Of a DNA stretch of 64,000 nucleotides, positions 48,443-59,379 are shown piece after piece (position 1 is the first letter of the stretch; every line of letters starts with the position of its first letter). The notes beneath the pieces were generated by a model. That model was not told the DNA's origin, did no database searches, and saw only the letters and a list, made by a program, of their open reading frames with translations. The translations under genes and the position numbers were made by a program. Source of the stretch: Gammaproteobacteria bacterium (GTDB lineage Bacteria > Pseudomonadota > Gammaproteobacteria > Burkholderiales > Gallionellaceae); contig JAHJBC010000012.1 in NCBI GenBank assembly GCA_018813765.1, forward strand, positions 1 through 64,000. The letters are read 5' to 3'.

Positions 48443-49269
48443 TGCAAAAGATCCATAGCAGCGCCGAACTGCGCGCCCGCCTCGCCAGCGAAAAAGCAGT
48501 CGCCTTTGTGCCTACGATGGGCAACCTGCACGAAGGACATATCGAACTGGTGCGCATCGCGCGCCAGCAAGGCTCCTGTGTGGTGGTCAGTATCTTCGTC
48601 AATCCCTTGCAATTCGGTCCCAACGAGGATTTCGACAAATATCCGCGCACGCTGGAGGCTGACTGCGCGAAGTTGCAGGGGCTGGCCGATGTGGTGTTCG
48701 CGCCTGCCGTGGCCGATATGTATCCGGAGCAGCAGACCTTGTTCGTCGAGCCGCCGCCCATCGCCAGCGAGTTGTGTGGCGAGTTCCGCCCCGGTCATTT
48801 TCGCGGCATGGCGACGGTGGTGCTGAAGCTGTTCAATCTGGTGCAACCGCAGGTCGCCATCTTTGGCAAGAAGGATTACCAGCAACTGGCCATCATTCGG
48901 CAGATGGTCACGCAGTTCAATTTGCCCATCACGATAGTGGGGGCGGAGACATCGCGTGCAGAAGACGGGCTGGCCCTGTCCTCGCGTAACCAGTACCTGT
49001 CGCCGCAGGAGCGAACCGAAGCGGCATTCCTCAGTCAAATACTGCGTGGGATGGGGGAGGCGCTGAAAAGCGGCGCCGCCGACTACCCCGCGCTGGAGCG
49101 GGAAGCGGGCGAGGCGCTTGCCAAGCGCGGCTGGCAAGTGGAATATGTGTCCGTGCGCAGGCAGAACGGCTTGGTCAGACCCGAAAGAGGTGAGCGCCTG
49201 CTCGTGGTGTTGGCCGCGGCGCGGCTGGGCAAGACCAGGCTCATCGATAACATCGAGGTTTGCCTTTAG
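48442..49269 (+). CDS. panC: Pantothenate synthetase
   Basis: 275 residues from the ATG at 48442 (a GTG at 48439 is an alternative). It shows [15 protein letters not shown], with the HxGH signature, and later [17 protein letters not shown] and SSRNQYLS. PanC joins pantoate to beta-alanine using ATP. Its start overlaps the DUF4824-like stop, so it is in one operon with the two insert genes. Confidence 0.97.
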   Translation: MQKIHSSAELRARLASEKAVAFVPTMGNLHEGHIELVRIARQQGSCVVVSIFVNPLQFGPNEDFDKYPRTLEADCAKLQGLADVVFAPAVADMYPEQQTLFVEPPPIASELCGEFRPGHFRGMATVVLKLFNLVQPQVAIFGKKDYQQLAIIRQMVTQFNLPITIVGAETSRAEDGLALSSRNQYLSPQERTEAAFLSQILRGMGEALKSGAADYPALEREAGEALAKRGWQVEYVSVRRQNGLVRPERGERLLVVLAAARLGKTRLIDNIEVCL

Positions 49270-49287
49270 GAAATAGCCGTTTATAAT
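49260..49287 (+). promoter_or_regulatory. Likely promoter of panD
   Basis: TTGCCT at 49260-49265, a 16-base spacer and TATAAT at 49282-49287 with a GCGCGCCCCC discriminator, right at the end of panC. It is followed by a leader of about 100 bases that includes a partial palindromic repeat. Confidence 0.5.
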
Positions 49288-49329
49288 GCGCGCCCCCGAT
49301 ATCTTGGGTTGATTGCCTTTCTCGTTTGC

Positions 49330-49366
49330 CTCCTCGCCCGCTTGCGGGAGAGGATTGAGGTGAGGG
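49330..49366. repeat. Partial copy of the C/G-tract palindrome in the panD leader
   Basis: The hairpin CGCCCGC-TT-GCGGGAG with GATTGAGGTGAGGG after it matches one arm of the element between secD and secF (61203-61315). The other arm is absent, so this is a truncated or decayed copy. Confidence 0.55.
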
Positions 49367-49389
49367 AAGGGGGATGGAGAGAGTAAGAA

Positions 49390-49773
49390 ATGCAACGAAC
49401 CATGCTACAGGCCAAATTGCACCGAGTGCGCGTAACGCAGTCAGAACTGCATTACGAGGGTTCGTGCGCCATCGACGATGACTTGCTGGATGCGTCTGGC
49501 ATCAAGGAATATCAGCAGATCGACATCTACAACGTCACCAACGGCGAGCGTTTCACCACTTATGCCATCCGTGCCGAGCGCGGCTCGCGCACAATCTCGG
49601 TCAACGGGGCGGCAGCACACAAGGCCGGTCCGGGCGACATCCTCATCATCGCTGCCTATTCCGGCTATTCCGAGATGGAGATGCAGAAATATCATCCCGC
49701 GCTGGTGTATGTGGACGAACACAACTGCATCATCGAGAAGCGCGACAAGATACCCGTCCAGGCCACAGCCTGA
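49390..49773 (+). CDS. panD: Aspartate 1-decarboxylase precursor
   Basis: 127 residues. The self-cleavage site is Gly24-Ser25 in LHYEGSC, which makes the pyruvoyl cofactor. The enzyme makes beta-alanine for PanC. Conserved [11 protein letters not shown] and [12 protein letters not shown] are present. It has its own promoter-like site and a strong terminator. Whether it is also read through from panC cannot be told. Confidence 0.97.
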   Translation: MQRTMLQAKLHRVRVTQSELHYEGSCAIDDDLLDASGIKEYQQIDIYNVTNGERFTTYAIRAERGSRTISVNGAAAHKAGPGDILIIAAYSGYSEMEMQKYHPALVYVDEHNCIIEKRDKIPVQATA

Positions 49774-49777
49774 ATGA

Positions 49778-49807
49778 ACAAGCCCCGCGTAAGCGGGGCT
49801 TGTTGTT
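49778..49807 (+). terminator. Rho-independent terminator after panD
   Basis: An 11-bp perfect stem ACAAGCCCCGC / GCGGGGCTTGT with a GTAA loop is followed by TGTTTGT. It starts 4 bases after the panD stop. Confidence 0.85.
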
Positions 49808-49862
49808 TGTGCAGTCGGAATGCCGCGTGAGGGTCTTTCCGCTCTGGTTGAAACTTGAGATG

Positions 49863-52442
49863 ATGGCGACAGACGAGTTGTGCATGGAGTCGAAGAGAAT
49901 GGCGATCGAACAGCGCGATAAAGACCGGAACATTGAGGGCAGTGAACTGGTATTCCAGGCGGTCTTCATGACGATGGATGAGGGTGCGGTGTTGCTCAAC
50001 GCACGCGGCGAGATCGTCGCCGTCAATCCGGCCGCCGAGAACATCCTTGGAATTGTGGCGGCTGACCTGCTTGGACTTTCTACCGCCGATTGTGCGCAAA
50101 CGTTCAGATACATCCAGGAGGATGGAACGCCCTATTCTCCGGAACAATGCCCCGCCATGCGCGCCTCCCGAACAGGGAAAGCGCAGCGCAATGTCGCGAT
50201 GGGCTTGCACCGCTCCGACGGCGGGCTGGTCTGGATGTCCGTCAATGTGCAACCGCTGGTTCGGGATGGCGACACGGGTCCATATGCGGTCGTCAAGACG
50301 TTTCGTGACACTACCGAACACAGACATGCCAAGCGCTATGAGCGATTTCGCAGCCGGATGCTGGAGATGCTTTCCGGCGGCGCCAGTCTCGCCGAGGTGC
50401 TCGAAGGCATCGTGCGCGGCGTGGAGCAACTGAATCCGGAGGCCATTTGCAGCATCCTGTTGCTGGATGGTCAGGGCAAACATCTGGGAGAGGGGATATC
50501 TCCCAGCCTGCCTGATTTCTACAATACGGCGATTGATGGAATCGAAGTTGGTATTGGTTCTGGCAGTTGCGGGACGGCGGCTGCGACCGGGGAGCGGGTC
50601 ATCGTCGACGACATCCGGAGTCACCCCTACTGGACTCCTTACAAAGAGTTGGCGGCGCGGGCGGACCTGGGTTCATGCTGGTCCGAGCCTATCCGTTCTT
50701 CTTCCGGCAGGGTGCTGGGCACGTTTGCCATTTACCACCGTGAAGCACAGGTGCCTGTCGCCGCCGATATTTCCCTGATCGAAAAAACGGCACACCTGGC
50801 CAGTATCGCCATCGAACGCAAGCGGGGAGAAGAGGCCTTGAGTTCAAGCGAGCAGGAGTTTCGTACCCTGGCGGATAACCTGCCGGATGTGCTGGTCCGC
50901 TACGACAGGGAAGGTCGCCGCACCTATATCAACTCGGCGTTGCGGCGGGTCGCCGCGTCGGCCGAACATGCGATAGGCAAGACGGTGCAAGAGGTCAATC
51001 CCAGCGGCATGCTGTTGCCGGACGTCTATTGGCGCGCCTTGCAACACACGCTGGTCACCGGCGAGCGTAGCGAGTTCGAGATACAGCTCATACGGGCGGA
51101 CGGCAGTATGGTTACGCATCTGTGTTTCATCGCGGCCGAACAGGAGGCGGACGGGCGAATCTCGGGCGCGATCGCCGTTGGCCGCGACATCACCGAGCGC
51201 AAACGCAACGAGGCCGAGCTCGAACGGCACCGCCATCACCTGGAGAAGCTGGTCGAGGAGCGTACGCTCGCCCTTTCGCTCGCCAAGGAGGCCGCCGAAG
51301 CTGCCACGCGAGCCAAATCACTTTTTCTGGCCGCAGCCAGTCACGACATGCGGCAGCCGCTGCAGGCCATCGGTTTGTTCAACGATACGCTCGGCATGAC
51401 TGAATTGAGCGAGCAGCAGGGAAGGATCAGCCGCTCGATGTCGAAGGCGGTCGCCTCGCTCAGCGACCTGTTGAACGAGCTGCTCGACATATCGAGACTC
51501 GATGCCGGCACGATTGAACCCCATCCGACCGTGATCCATGCGATGGACCTGCTCGGCACGCTGGGCGCGGAGTTCGATGCACTGTCGCGCCAGAAGGATC
51601 TGAGCCTCAATCTCTATTGTCCGCGGGAAGACCTTGCGATGTTCTGCGATGAGCATCTGTTGCTCACCATACTGCGCAACCTGGTCAGCAATGCCATGAA
51701 ATACACGCCGTACGGCGGGGTTCTGATCGGCATCCGCCGCCGCAGAGATTGCGCGCTGATCCAGGTATGGGACACCGGCATCGGCATCGCGCCCGGGCAA
51801 ATGGATTCGATATTCGAGGAATACTTCCAGGTCGGGAATCCGGAGCGGGATCGAAACAAGGGGGTTGGACTGGGTTTGTCCATCGTCAGGCGACTGTGCA
51901 TGCTGCTCGATATCGAAGTGGGCTGCCAGTCCAGGGTTGGCCGGGGGTCGGTGTTCGAGATCAAAGTGCCGCTGGCCGACGGCCTTCCAAGCGTGCAAGA
52001 CAAGGCCGGGTGCGAGATGGCGATCACGGAAGCTGCCGCGACGTTCAGCCTTGTCGGCAAACGGGTCGTGCTCATCGAAGACGATCTGATCGCGGCCGAG
52101 GCACTGAAATTGTCGCTCGAAATGTGCGGAGCCCATGTCACGCTGTTCAGTACTGCCGAGGGAGCGCTTTGGAGTACAAGGACAGCGGGAGCAGACTACT
52201 ATATTTCAGACTACCGGCTTCCGCGCATGGATGGCTTGAGCCTGCTTGAGGCCATCCAGCGGAATTCCGCTGGACCGATCAAGGCGGTGCTGCTGACGGG
52301 AAACACCTCGCCGGAACAGATCGAAAGGATGGGAGCATCCCGCTGGAAGGTATTGTTCAAACCGGTCGATCTGCCCGGGCTGCTGGCAGCGCTCGCTGCC
52401 ACCGATCTTGAGGGGTGCATGGGTTGCCAACTGGACGCGTGA
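49863..52442 (+). CDS. Hybrid sensor histidine kinase (PAS-GAF-PAS-HisKA-HATPase-REC)
   Basis: 859 residues from the ATG at 49863; starts at 49884 or 49899 are also possible, since the promoter must lie after the panD terminator. PAS at about 30-155, GAF at about 170-320 (GSGSCGTAAATGERVIV), PAS at about 330-455. The kinase H-box has His494 in AASHDMRQPLQAIGLF, the RQP type. The ATPase shows LLTILRNLVSNAMKY and GVGLGLSIV. The receiver has the phospho-acceptor Asp783 in YYISDYRLP. No membrane helix is seen, so it is likely a cytoplasmic sensor. No separate response regulator lies next to it. Confidence 0.9.
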   Translation: MATDELCMESKRMAIEQRDKDRNIEGSELVFQAVFMTMDEGAVLLNARGEIVAVNPAAENILGIVAADLLGLSTADCAQTFRYIQEDGTPYSPEQCPAMRASRTGKAQRNVAMGLHRSDGGLVWMSVNVQPLVRDGDTGPYAVVKTFRDTTEHRHAKRYERFRSRMLEMLSGGASLAEVLEGIVRGVEQLNPEAICSILLLDGQGKHLGEGISPSLPDFYNTAIDGIEVGIGSGSCGTAAATGERVIVDDIRSHPYWTPYKELAARADLGSCWSEPIRSSSGRVLGTFAIYHREAQVPVAADISLIEKTAHLASIAIERKRGEEALSSSEQEFRTLADNLPDVLVRYDREGRRTYINSALRRVAASAEHAIGKTVQEVNPSGMLLPDVYWRALQHTLVTGERSEFEIQLIRADGSMVTHLCFIAAEQEADGRISGAIAVGRDITERKRNEAELERHRHHLEKLVEERTLALSLAKEAAEAATRAKSLFLAAASHDMRQPLQAIGLFNDTLGMTELSEQQGRISRSMSKAVASLSDLLNELLDISRLDAGTIEPHPTVIHAMDLLGTLGAEFDALSRQKDLSLNLYCPREDLAMFCDEHLLLTILRNLVSNAMKYTPYGGVLIGIRRRRDCALIQVWDTGIGIAPGQMDSIFEEYFQVGNPERDRNKGVGLGLSIVRRLCMLLDIEVGCQSRVGRGSVFEIKVPLADGLPSVQDKAGCEMAITEAAATFSLVGKRVVLIEDDLIAAEALKLSLEMCGAHVTLFSTAEGALWSTRTAGADYYISDYRLPRMDGLSLLEAIQRNSAGPIKAVLLTGNTSPEQIERMGASRWKVLFKPVDLPGLLAALAATDLEGCMGCQLDA

Positions 52443-52542
52443 GGGCGAATCAACGGTGATACCGGCTTGTACCCGCAAGAGCCTGGGCGTGCGGTAAGGG
52501 GCTATTGCCCATTTGGCACGGGGATAAACCAGCTCCGCAGTC

Positions 52543-53946
<1,404 letters not shown>

Positions 53947-53969
53947 TTACCTGCGGATGGAGTGACGGG

Positions 53970-55049
53970 CTATCGGATGATGCCGCCGCCCAGACAGACC
54001 GCGCCGTCATACAGCACCACGGACTGACCGGGCGTGACCGCCCATTGCGCTTCGTCGAAGGTGAAATGCACGCAGTCGTCCTCCGCGAGGGCGATGCGGC
54101 AGCCTGCATCCTGCTGGCGGTAGCGGGTCTTGGCGGCATAGGCGCGGGCGGTGTCCGGCGCATGGCCGCTGATCCAGTGCATCTCCAGCGCGTCCAGCTC
54201 TGGCTTGAGCAGTGCAGGATGGTCGTGACCCTGCACCACGATCAGGCGGTTGTTCGCCATGTCCTTGCCCGCGACGAACCACGGCTCGCCGCTGCCCTCC
54301 TTGCCGCCGCCGATGCCCAGTCCCTGGCGCTGGCCGTAGGTGTAGAACGACAGGCCCATGTGCGATCCCATCACCTTGCCTTCCGGGGTGACCATGTCGC
54401 CGGGCTTGGTAGGCAGGTAACGGTTGAGGAACTCGCGGAACGGGCGCTCGCCGATGAAGCAGATGCCGGTGCTGTCCTTTTTGGCCGCATTGGAGAGGTT
54501 GTGCTGGTGCGCAATCTCGCGCACCTTGCTCTTCGGGATGTCGCCCAGCGGGAACATCGACTTCGATAATTGCTGCTGGTTCAGGCGATGCAGAAAGTAA
54601 CTCTGGTCCTTGCTGTCGTCGTCGGCCTTGAGCAACTGGAACAGGCCGTTCTGCTCGCGCACCTTGGCATAGTGGCCGGTGGCGATCTTCTCGGCGCCGA
54701 GGCGGATCGCGTGGTCTAGAAAGGCTTTGAACTTGATCTCGGAGTTGCACAGGATGTCCGGGTTGGGTGTGCGCCCGGCCTCGTATTCGCGCAGGAAGTA
54801 GCTGAACACGCGGTCCTTGTATTCCTTGGCGAAGTTCACCGCCTCGATGGGGATGCCGATGGTGTCGGCCACCGCCACCGCGTCGATCAGGTCCTGGCGC
54901 GAGGAGCAGTATTCGCTGTCGTCATCGTCCTCCCAGTTCTTCATGAACAGACCGATGACCTCGTAGCCTTGCTCTTTGAGCAGGAGTGCGGTGACGGAAG
55001 AGTCCACGCCGCCGGACATGCCGACGACGATGCAGGGCTTAGCGGACAT
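53970..55049 (-). CDS. mnmA: tRNA-specific 2-thiouridylase
   Basis: 359 residues. It has the PP-loop [13 protein letters not shown], then [15 protein letters not shown] with the first catalytic Cys, and the second Cys in [10 protein letters not shown]. MnmA puts sulfur at uridine 34 of tRNA-Lys, -Glu and -Gln. A palindromic repeat separates it from nudJ upstream. Confidence 0.97.
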   Translation of the reverse strand: MSAKPCIVVGMSGGVDSSVTALLLKEQGYEVIGLFMKNWEDDDDSEYCSSRQDLIDAVAVADTIGIPIEAVNFAKEYKDRVFSYFLREYEAGRTPNPDILCNSEIKFKAFLDHAIRLGAEKIATGHYAKVREQNGLFQLLKADDDSKDQSYFLHRLNQQQLSKSMFPLGDIPKSKVREIAHQHNLSNAAKKDSTGICFIGERPFREFLNRYLPTKPGDMVTPEGKVMGSHMGLSFYTYGQRQGLGIGGGKEGSGEPWFVAGKDMANNRLIVVQGHDHPALLKPELDALEMHWISGHAPDTARAYAAKTRYRQQDAGCRIALAEDDCVHFTFDEAQWAVTPGQSVVLYDGAVCLGGGIIR

Positions 55050-55070
55050 GGCGAGGCACTACAAAACCAT

Positions 55071-55168
55071 TCCCTCCCCCTTGCAGGGGGAGGGTTAGGG
55101 TGGGGGTAGAGTCGTAGGGCACAGCTTCTACCCCCATCCCAACCTTCCCCCTGCAAGGGGGAAGGAGC
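55071..55168. repeat. C/G-tract palindromic repeat, copy between nudJ and mnmA
   Basis: Outer and inner inverted repeats: CTCCCCCTTGCAGGGGGAGG with AGGGTGGGGGTAGA on one side, and TCTACCCCCATCCC with CTTCCCCCTGCAAGGGGGAAGG on the other. The centre is about 16 bases. The same element is found inside gluQ (63502-63602). Confidence 0.9.
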
Positions 55169-55183
55169 GATGTGTTGGTTGAA

Positions 55184-55630
55184 TTACTCATAATGAGTGA
55201 TGAGGTCGAGCGGATAGCGCTTGCCTGCCATGTAATCCTCCACGCAGCGCAATATCAGCGGGCTGCGGTGGCGATCCTGGGTGGCGCGGATCTCGTCCGG
55301 CGTCATCCACACCGCGCGCAAGATACCCTTGTCCAGTTTGCGTTCCGGATGGTGTTTGAGCAGCTTGCCGCCGAAGGCGAAGCGCAGGTAGGTGACATCG
55401 GAATTGACCGAGTGCCAGCGATAGACCCCGATCAGGAACTCCGGCTCGAAATCGTATGCCGACTCTTCCAGCACTTCGCGAACGGCGCCCGCTGCCAGTG
55501 TCTCGTTCGGTTCCCAATGTCCGGCAGGCTGGTTGAAGCGGATGCCCTGCTCGGTCTCTTCTTCGACCAGCAGGAACTTGCCGTCCTGTTCGAGGACGGC
55601 GGCGACGGTGGCGTGTGGTTTCCAGATCAT
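55184..55630 (-). CDS. nudJ: NUDIX hydrolase, NudJ-like
   Basis: 148 residues. The Nudix box reads GHWEPNETLAAGAVREVLEES, with Ser in place of the last Gly region residue. In E. coli, NudJ acts on thiamine and nucleoside pyrophosphates. The neighbourhood nudJ-mnmA-purB matches that of E. coli. The MITE-like repeat at 55651-55793 lies just upstream of its start. Confidence 0.85.
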   Translation of the reverse strand: MIWKPHATVAAVLEQDGKFLLVEEETEQGIRFNQPAGHWEPNETLAAGAVREVLEESAYDFEPEFLIGVYRWHSVNSDVTYLRFAFGGKLLKHHPERKLDKGILRAVWMTPDEIRATQDRHRSPLILRCVEDYMAGKRYPLDLITHYE

Positions 55631-55650
55631 GGCGGGATTTTAATCGAATT

Positions 55651-55793
55651 ATGGGCGTCTCAAAAATTCAAAGTTCTAAGCAAGACAAGGCGCGAACAAT
55701 AAAATCGAGCGCTGCATATGTTAAATATGTAAGCGATGATTTTATTGGAGCAACGCAGTATTGCGACGAAATTTGGATTTTTGGGACGCCCAT
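55651..55793. repeat. MITE-like 143-bp palindromic element
   Basis: The ends are imperfect inverted repeats of about 25 bases: ATGGGCGTCTCAAAAATTCA, and the complement of TGGATTTTTGGGACGCCCAT. An inner pair, AATAAAATCGAGCGC and GCGATGATTTTATT, surrounds the short palindrome CATATGTTAAATATG. It has no transposase gene and lies between nudJ and the tRNA-Leu terminator. It is AT-richer than the surroundings. Confidence 0.7.
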
Positions 55794-55794
55794 G

Positions 55795-55824
55795 AAAAAA
55801 AAGCAGGGGGTTAGCCCTGCTTTT
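55795..55824 (-). terminator. Rho-independent terminator of tRNA-Leu
   Basis: On the minus strand, AGCAGGG / CCCTGCT with flanking A/T pairs and a loop of about 6 bases runs into a run of eight T. It lies just after the tRNA 3' end. Confidence 0.8.
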
Positions 55825-55829
55825 GTGTT

Positions 55830-55914
55830 TGGTGCCGGGGGCGGGACTCGAACCCGCACGCCTTGCGGCACCGGATTTTGAGTCCGGCACGTCTACCAGT
55901 TCCATCACCCCGGC
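55830..55914 (-). tRNA. tRNA-Leu, anticodon CAA
   Basis: 85 bases on the minus strand. The acceptor stem GCCGGGG pairs with CCCCGGC, with ACCA encoded at the 3' end. The anticodon stem CCGGA / TCCGG holds the loop CTCAAAA (anticodon CAA, reads UUG). The variable arm is long, as in class II tRNAs, and the T arm reads GCGGGTTCGAGTCCCGC. A partial copy with hairpins lies directly upstream. Confidence 0.95.
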
Positions 55915-55934
55915 AAGGGTGCAAATTGTACTTC

Positions 55935-56060
55935 AGCACCGGATTTTGGCTCCGGCCGCCACTTCGTGGCTTAACTTGCTACGCAAGTTAGCCTTCGCCG
56001 CAATGTCTCGTAAACGAGCCATTGTGAGTCCGGCACGTCTACCAGTTCCATCACCACGGC
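55935..56060 (-). pseudogene. Broken partial duplicate of tRNA-Leu with hairpin insert
   Basis: On the minus strand, the 5' half of tRNA-Leu (from GCCGTGGTGATGGAACTGG to the anticodon stem, 56060-56025) is repeated, with one mismatch in the acceptor. The sequence then changes to three small perfect or near-perfect hairpins (at 56001-56024, 55972-55990 and 55958-55970). It resumes with a second anticodon stem-loop-like piece (CCGGA-GCCAAAA-TCCGG) before stopping. The T arm and 3' end are absent. Both copies share a short leader (GCACCCTTGCC). Confidence 0.65.
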
Positions 56061-56146
56061 AAGGGTGCTAATCCCGATTTGTCCATGTACCTTGCGGACG
56101 ACTCGGAAGGGCGCGAATTATCCATGAATCCCTCCCCTCCATCAAC

Positions 56147-56152
56147 TACAAT
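56147..56152 (+). promoter_or_regulatory. Possible -10 box of queA
   Basis: TACAAT is followed by GCGCGCTTTT, 33 bases before the queA start. No good -35 is seen at the normal distance. Confidence 0.4.
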
Positions 56153-56185
56153 GCGCGCTTTTCCACCCGCATTGCTCCGTTTTCC

Positions 56186-57208
56186 ATGCGTACCGACGAT
56201 TTTGACTTCGACCTGCCCGAGCATCTGATTGCTCAGCACCCGCCCGCCCTGCGCGGTGCGAGCCGTTTGTTGCGCATCGGCCAGGCAGGAATCGAAGACG
56301 GCCTCTTTACTGATTTGCCCGGATTGCTGCGCGAGCATGACGTGCTGGTGCTCAACGATACGCGCGTGCTGAAGGCGCGGCTGTTCGGGCGCAAGGAGAC
56401 TGGCGGTCAGGTCGAAGTGATGGTCGAACGTGTACTGAACGAGCACGAGGTGCTGGCGCAGGTTCGCGCCAGCAAGACGCCCAAGCCGAGCAGCAGTTTC
56501 CGTCTCAACGAAGCGGTCGATGTCACCGTGCTGGGGCGGCAGGGCGAATTCTTCCACCTGCGTTTCGATGGCGAGGACAACGTGGACGCCATACTTGAGC
56601 GCTACGGCAAGCTGCCGCTGCCGCCCTACATCACCCATGCGGCAGGCGAAGAGGACGAAGAGCGTTACCAGACCGTGTTCGCGCGCGAGCAGGGCGCGGT
56701 CGCCGCGCCGACGGCGGGGCTGCATTTCGACCGCGCCATGCTGGATGGTCTGCGCGCCGGGAACGTGGACATCGCCTATGTCACCCTGCATGTCGGTGCC
56801 GGCACCTTCCAGCCGGTTCGCGCGGAGAATATCAAGGACCACGCCATGCACAGCGAACGCTACAGCGTGCCGCAGGTGACGGTGGATGCGATCGCCAGGG
56901 CGAAAGCGAACGGCGGACGCGTGGTGTGCGTGGGGACCACCAGCCTGCGCGCACTGGAAAGCGCGGCGGCCGACGGAGAACTGAAGGCCGGATCGGGCGA
57001 GACGCGCATCTTCATCACCCCCGGTTATCGTTTTCGAGTTGTAGATGTGCTGCTCACCAACTTCCACCTGCCGCGCTCGACGCTGCTGATGCTGGTGTGC
57101 GCCTTCGGTGGTGCCGAGAAGATGTTCGACGCCTACCGCCATGCGGTGGCGCAGGAATACCGCTTCTTCAGCTACGGCGACGCGATGCTGATCGAAAGGG
57201 CGGATTGA
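56186..57208 (+). CDS. queA: S-adenosylmethionine:tRNA ribosyltransferase-isomerase
   Basis: 340 residues. It starts [19 protein letters not shown], contains [16 protein letters not shown], and has [11 protein letters not shown] and [15 protein letters not shown]. QueA transfers the ribose part of SAM to preQ1 in tRNA, a step to queuosine. The tgt gene, which inserts preQ1, is two genes downstream. Its last bases overlap the TTG start of the next gene. Confidence 0.97.
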   Translation: MRTDDFDFDLPEHLIAQHPPALRGASRLLRIGQAGIEDGLFTDLPGLLREHDVLVLNDTRVLKARLFGRKETGGQVEVMVERVLNEHEVLAQVRASKTPKPSSSFRLNEAVDVTVLGRQGEFFHLRFDGEDNVDAILERYGKLPLPPYITHAAGEEDEERYQTVFAREQGAVAAPTAGLHFDRAMLDGLRAGNVDIAYVTLHVGAGTFQPVRAENIKDHAMHSERYSVPQVTVDAIARAKANGGRVVCVGTTSLRALESAAADGELKAGSGETRIFITPGYRFRVVDVLLTNFHLPRSTLLMLVCAFGGAEKMFDAYRHAVAQEYRFFSYGDAMLIERAD

Positions 57209-57792
57209 ACTTCCTCGCCCATGCCCTGCTCGCTGGCGACGATGCGGCACTGGTTGTTGGCGGGGTGGTCGGCGACTGGATCAAGGGGCCGTTGCCGGCA
57301 GGATTGCCGCAGGACCTGGCGCGCGGCGTGGCGCTGCATCGTGCCATCGACAATCACGCGGAATCGCATCCTGCCTTCTGCAACAGCCGCAGCCGCGTCT
57401 CGCCCCAGCGCAGGCGTTATGCCGGGGTGCTGGTAGACATCTACTATGACCATCTGCTGGCGCGCGAATGGACATCCCTCCATCCCGTGCCGCTCAAGCT
57501 GTTCAACGCGGAGGTCTATCGCCGGATCGAAACGCGCCTGAACGATCTGCCTGCCGATGCGCATCGCGTGCTGCGCCTGATGGCTTGCGAGGACTGGCTG
57601 TCCAGCTATGCCGGGATGGACGGCATCGCCGATGTGCTGGCGCGCATGTCGCGCCGCGTCCGGCAACCCAATCCGCTGCTGGGCGGCGAGCAGGAGTTGA
57701 TCGCCGATGCCGAAGGTTTTCACAATGACTTTCGGCACTGGTTCGTCGACGCGAGCGCGTTTGCCGCACAGTGGCGCAAGGCCAATGCATGA
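57205..57792 (+). CDS. acpH: Acyl carrier protein phosphodiesterase family protein
   Basis: 195 residues from the TTG at 57205, overlapping the queA stop by 4 bases. It starts [20 protein letters not shown] as in AcpH/DUF479 proteins and contains [24 protein letters not shown] and [13 protein letters not shown], with likely metal-binding His and Asp. AcpH in E. coli removes phosphopantetheine from acyl carrier protein. The symbol is by family similarity. Confidence 0.85.
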   Translation: MNFLAHALLAGDDAALVVGGVVGDWIKGPLPAGLPQDLARGVALHRAIDNHAESHPAFCNSRSRVSPQRRRYAGVLVDIYYDHLLAREWTSLHPVPLKLFNAEVYRRIETRLNDLPADAHRVLRLMACEDWLSSYAGMDGIADVLARMSRRVRQPNPLLGGEQELIADAEGFHNDFRHWFVDASAFAAQWRKANA

Positions 57793-57803
57793 CGGCCTGA
57801 TAG

Positions 57804-58968
<1,165 letters not shown>

Positions 58969-59015
58969 GCGCGCCTTTGTTTTTATATAAATCGATTTTC
59001 CAAGGAGGATTAACC

Positions 59016-59357
59016 ATGGTTTCCATCAGCGAATTGTTCATCAGCAATGCTTATGCAGAAGGCGCGGCGGCCCCGCAGGGCGGCGGCATCATGGATTTCC
59101 TGCCGCTGATCGCACTGCTGGCGGTGTTCTATTTCCTGATCCTGCGTCCGCAACAGAAGCGTGCCAAGGAACACAAGGCCTTGATGGACGCACTGCAAAA
59201 GGGCGATGAAGTCGTCACCATCGGCGGCATCGTCGGCAAGGTGACCAAGGTCGGCGAAGAGAATATCGGCGTCGAGATTGCCGACAACGTGATCGTCCAG
59301 GTGCAGAAGGCCGCGATCCAGAACGTCCTGCCCAAGGGCACGATCAAGTCCATCTAA
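59016..59357 (+). CDS. yajC: Preprotein translocase subunit YajC
   Basis: 113 residues from the ATG at 59016, after an AAGGAGG site. The single membrane helix (FLPLIALLAVFYFLILRPQQKR) is followed by a conserved cytoplasmic domain (KGDEVVTIGGIVGKV). YajC joins SecD and SecF in the Sec holotranslocon. secD is 22 bases downstream. Confidence 0.97.
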   Translation: MVSISELFISNAYAEGAAAPQGGGIMDFLPLIALLAVFYFLILRPQQKRAKEHKALMDALQKGDEVVTIGGIVGKVTKVGEENIGVEIADNVIVQVQKAAIQNVLPKGTIKSI

Positions 59358-59379
59358 TCCCGCAATTCAGGGTCCCGCA

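Noticed and set aside
55615-55881. Small plus-strand frame crossing the MITE-like element and tRNA-Leu
   Set aside because: It is composed of the repeat, the terminator and the antisense of a tRNA, so it is not a gene.
55951-56024. Self-splicing intron in a tRNA anticodon loop
   Set aside because: The insert is only about 75 bases, far below a group I intron, lacks its core, and the copy has no 3' half with a T arm.
56061-56185. PreQ1 riboswitch before queA
   Set aside because: No C-rich hairpin-pseudoknot pattern of the known preQ1 classes could be found in the 125-base gap; only a -10-like box is seen.
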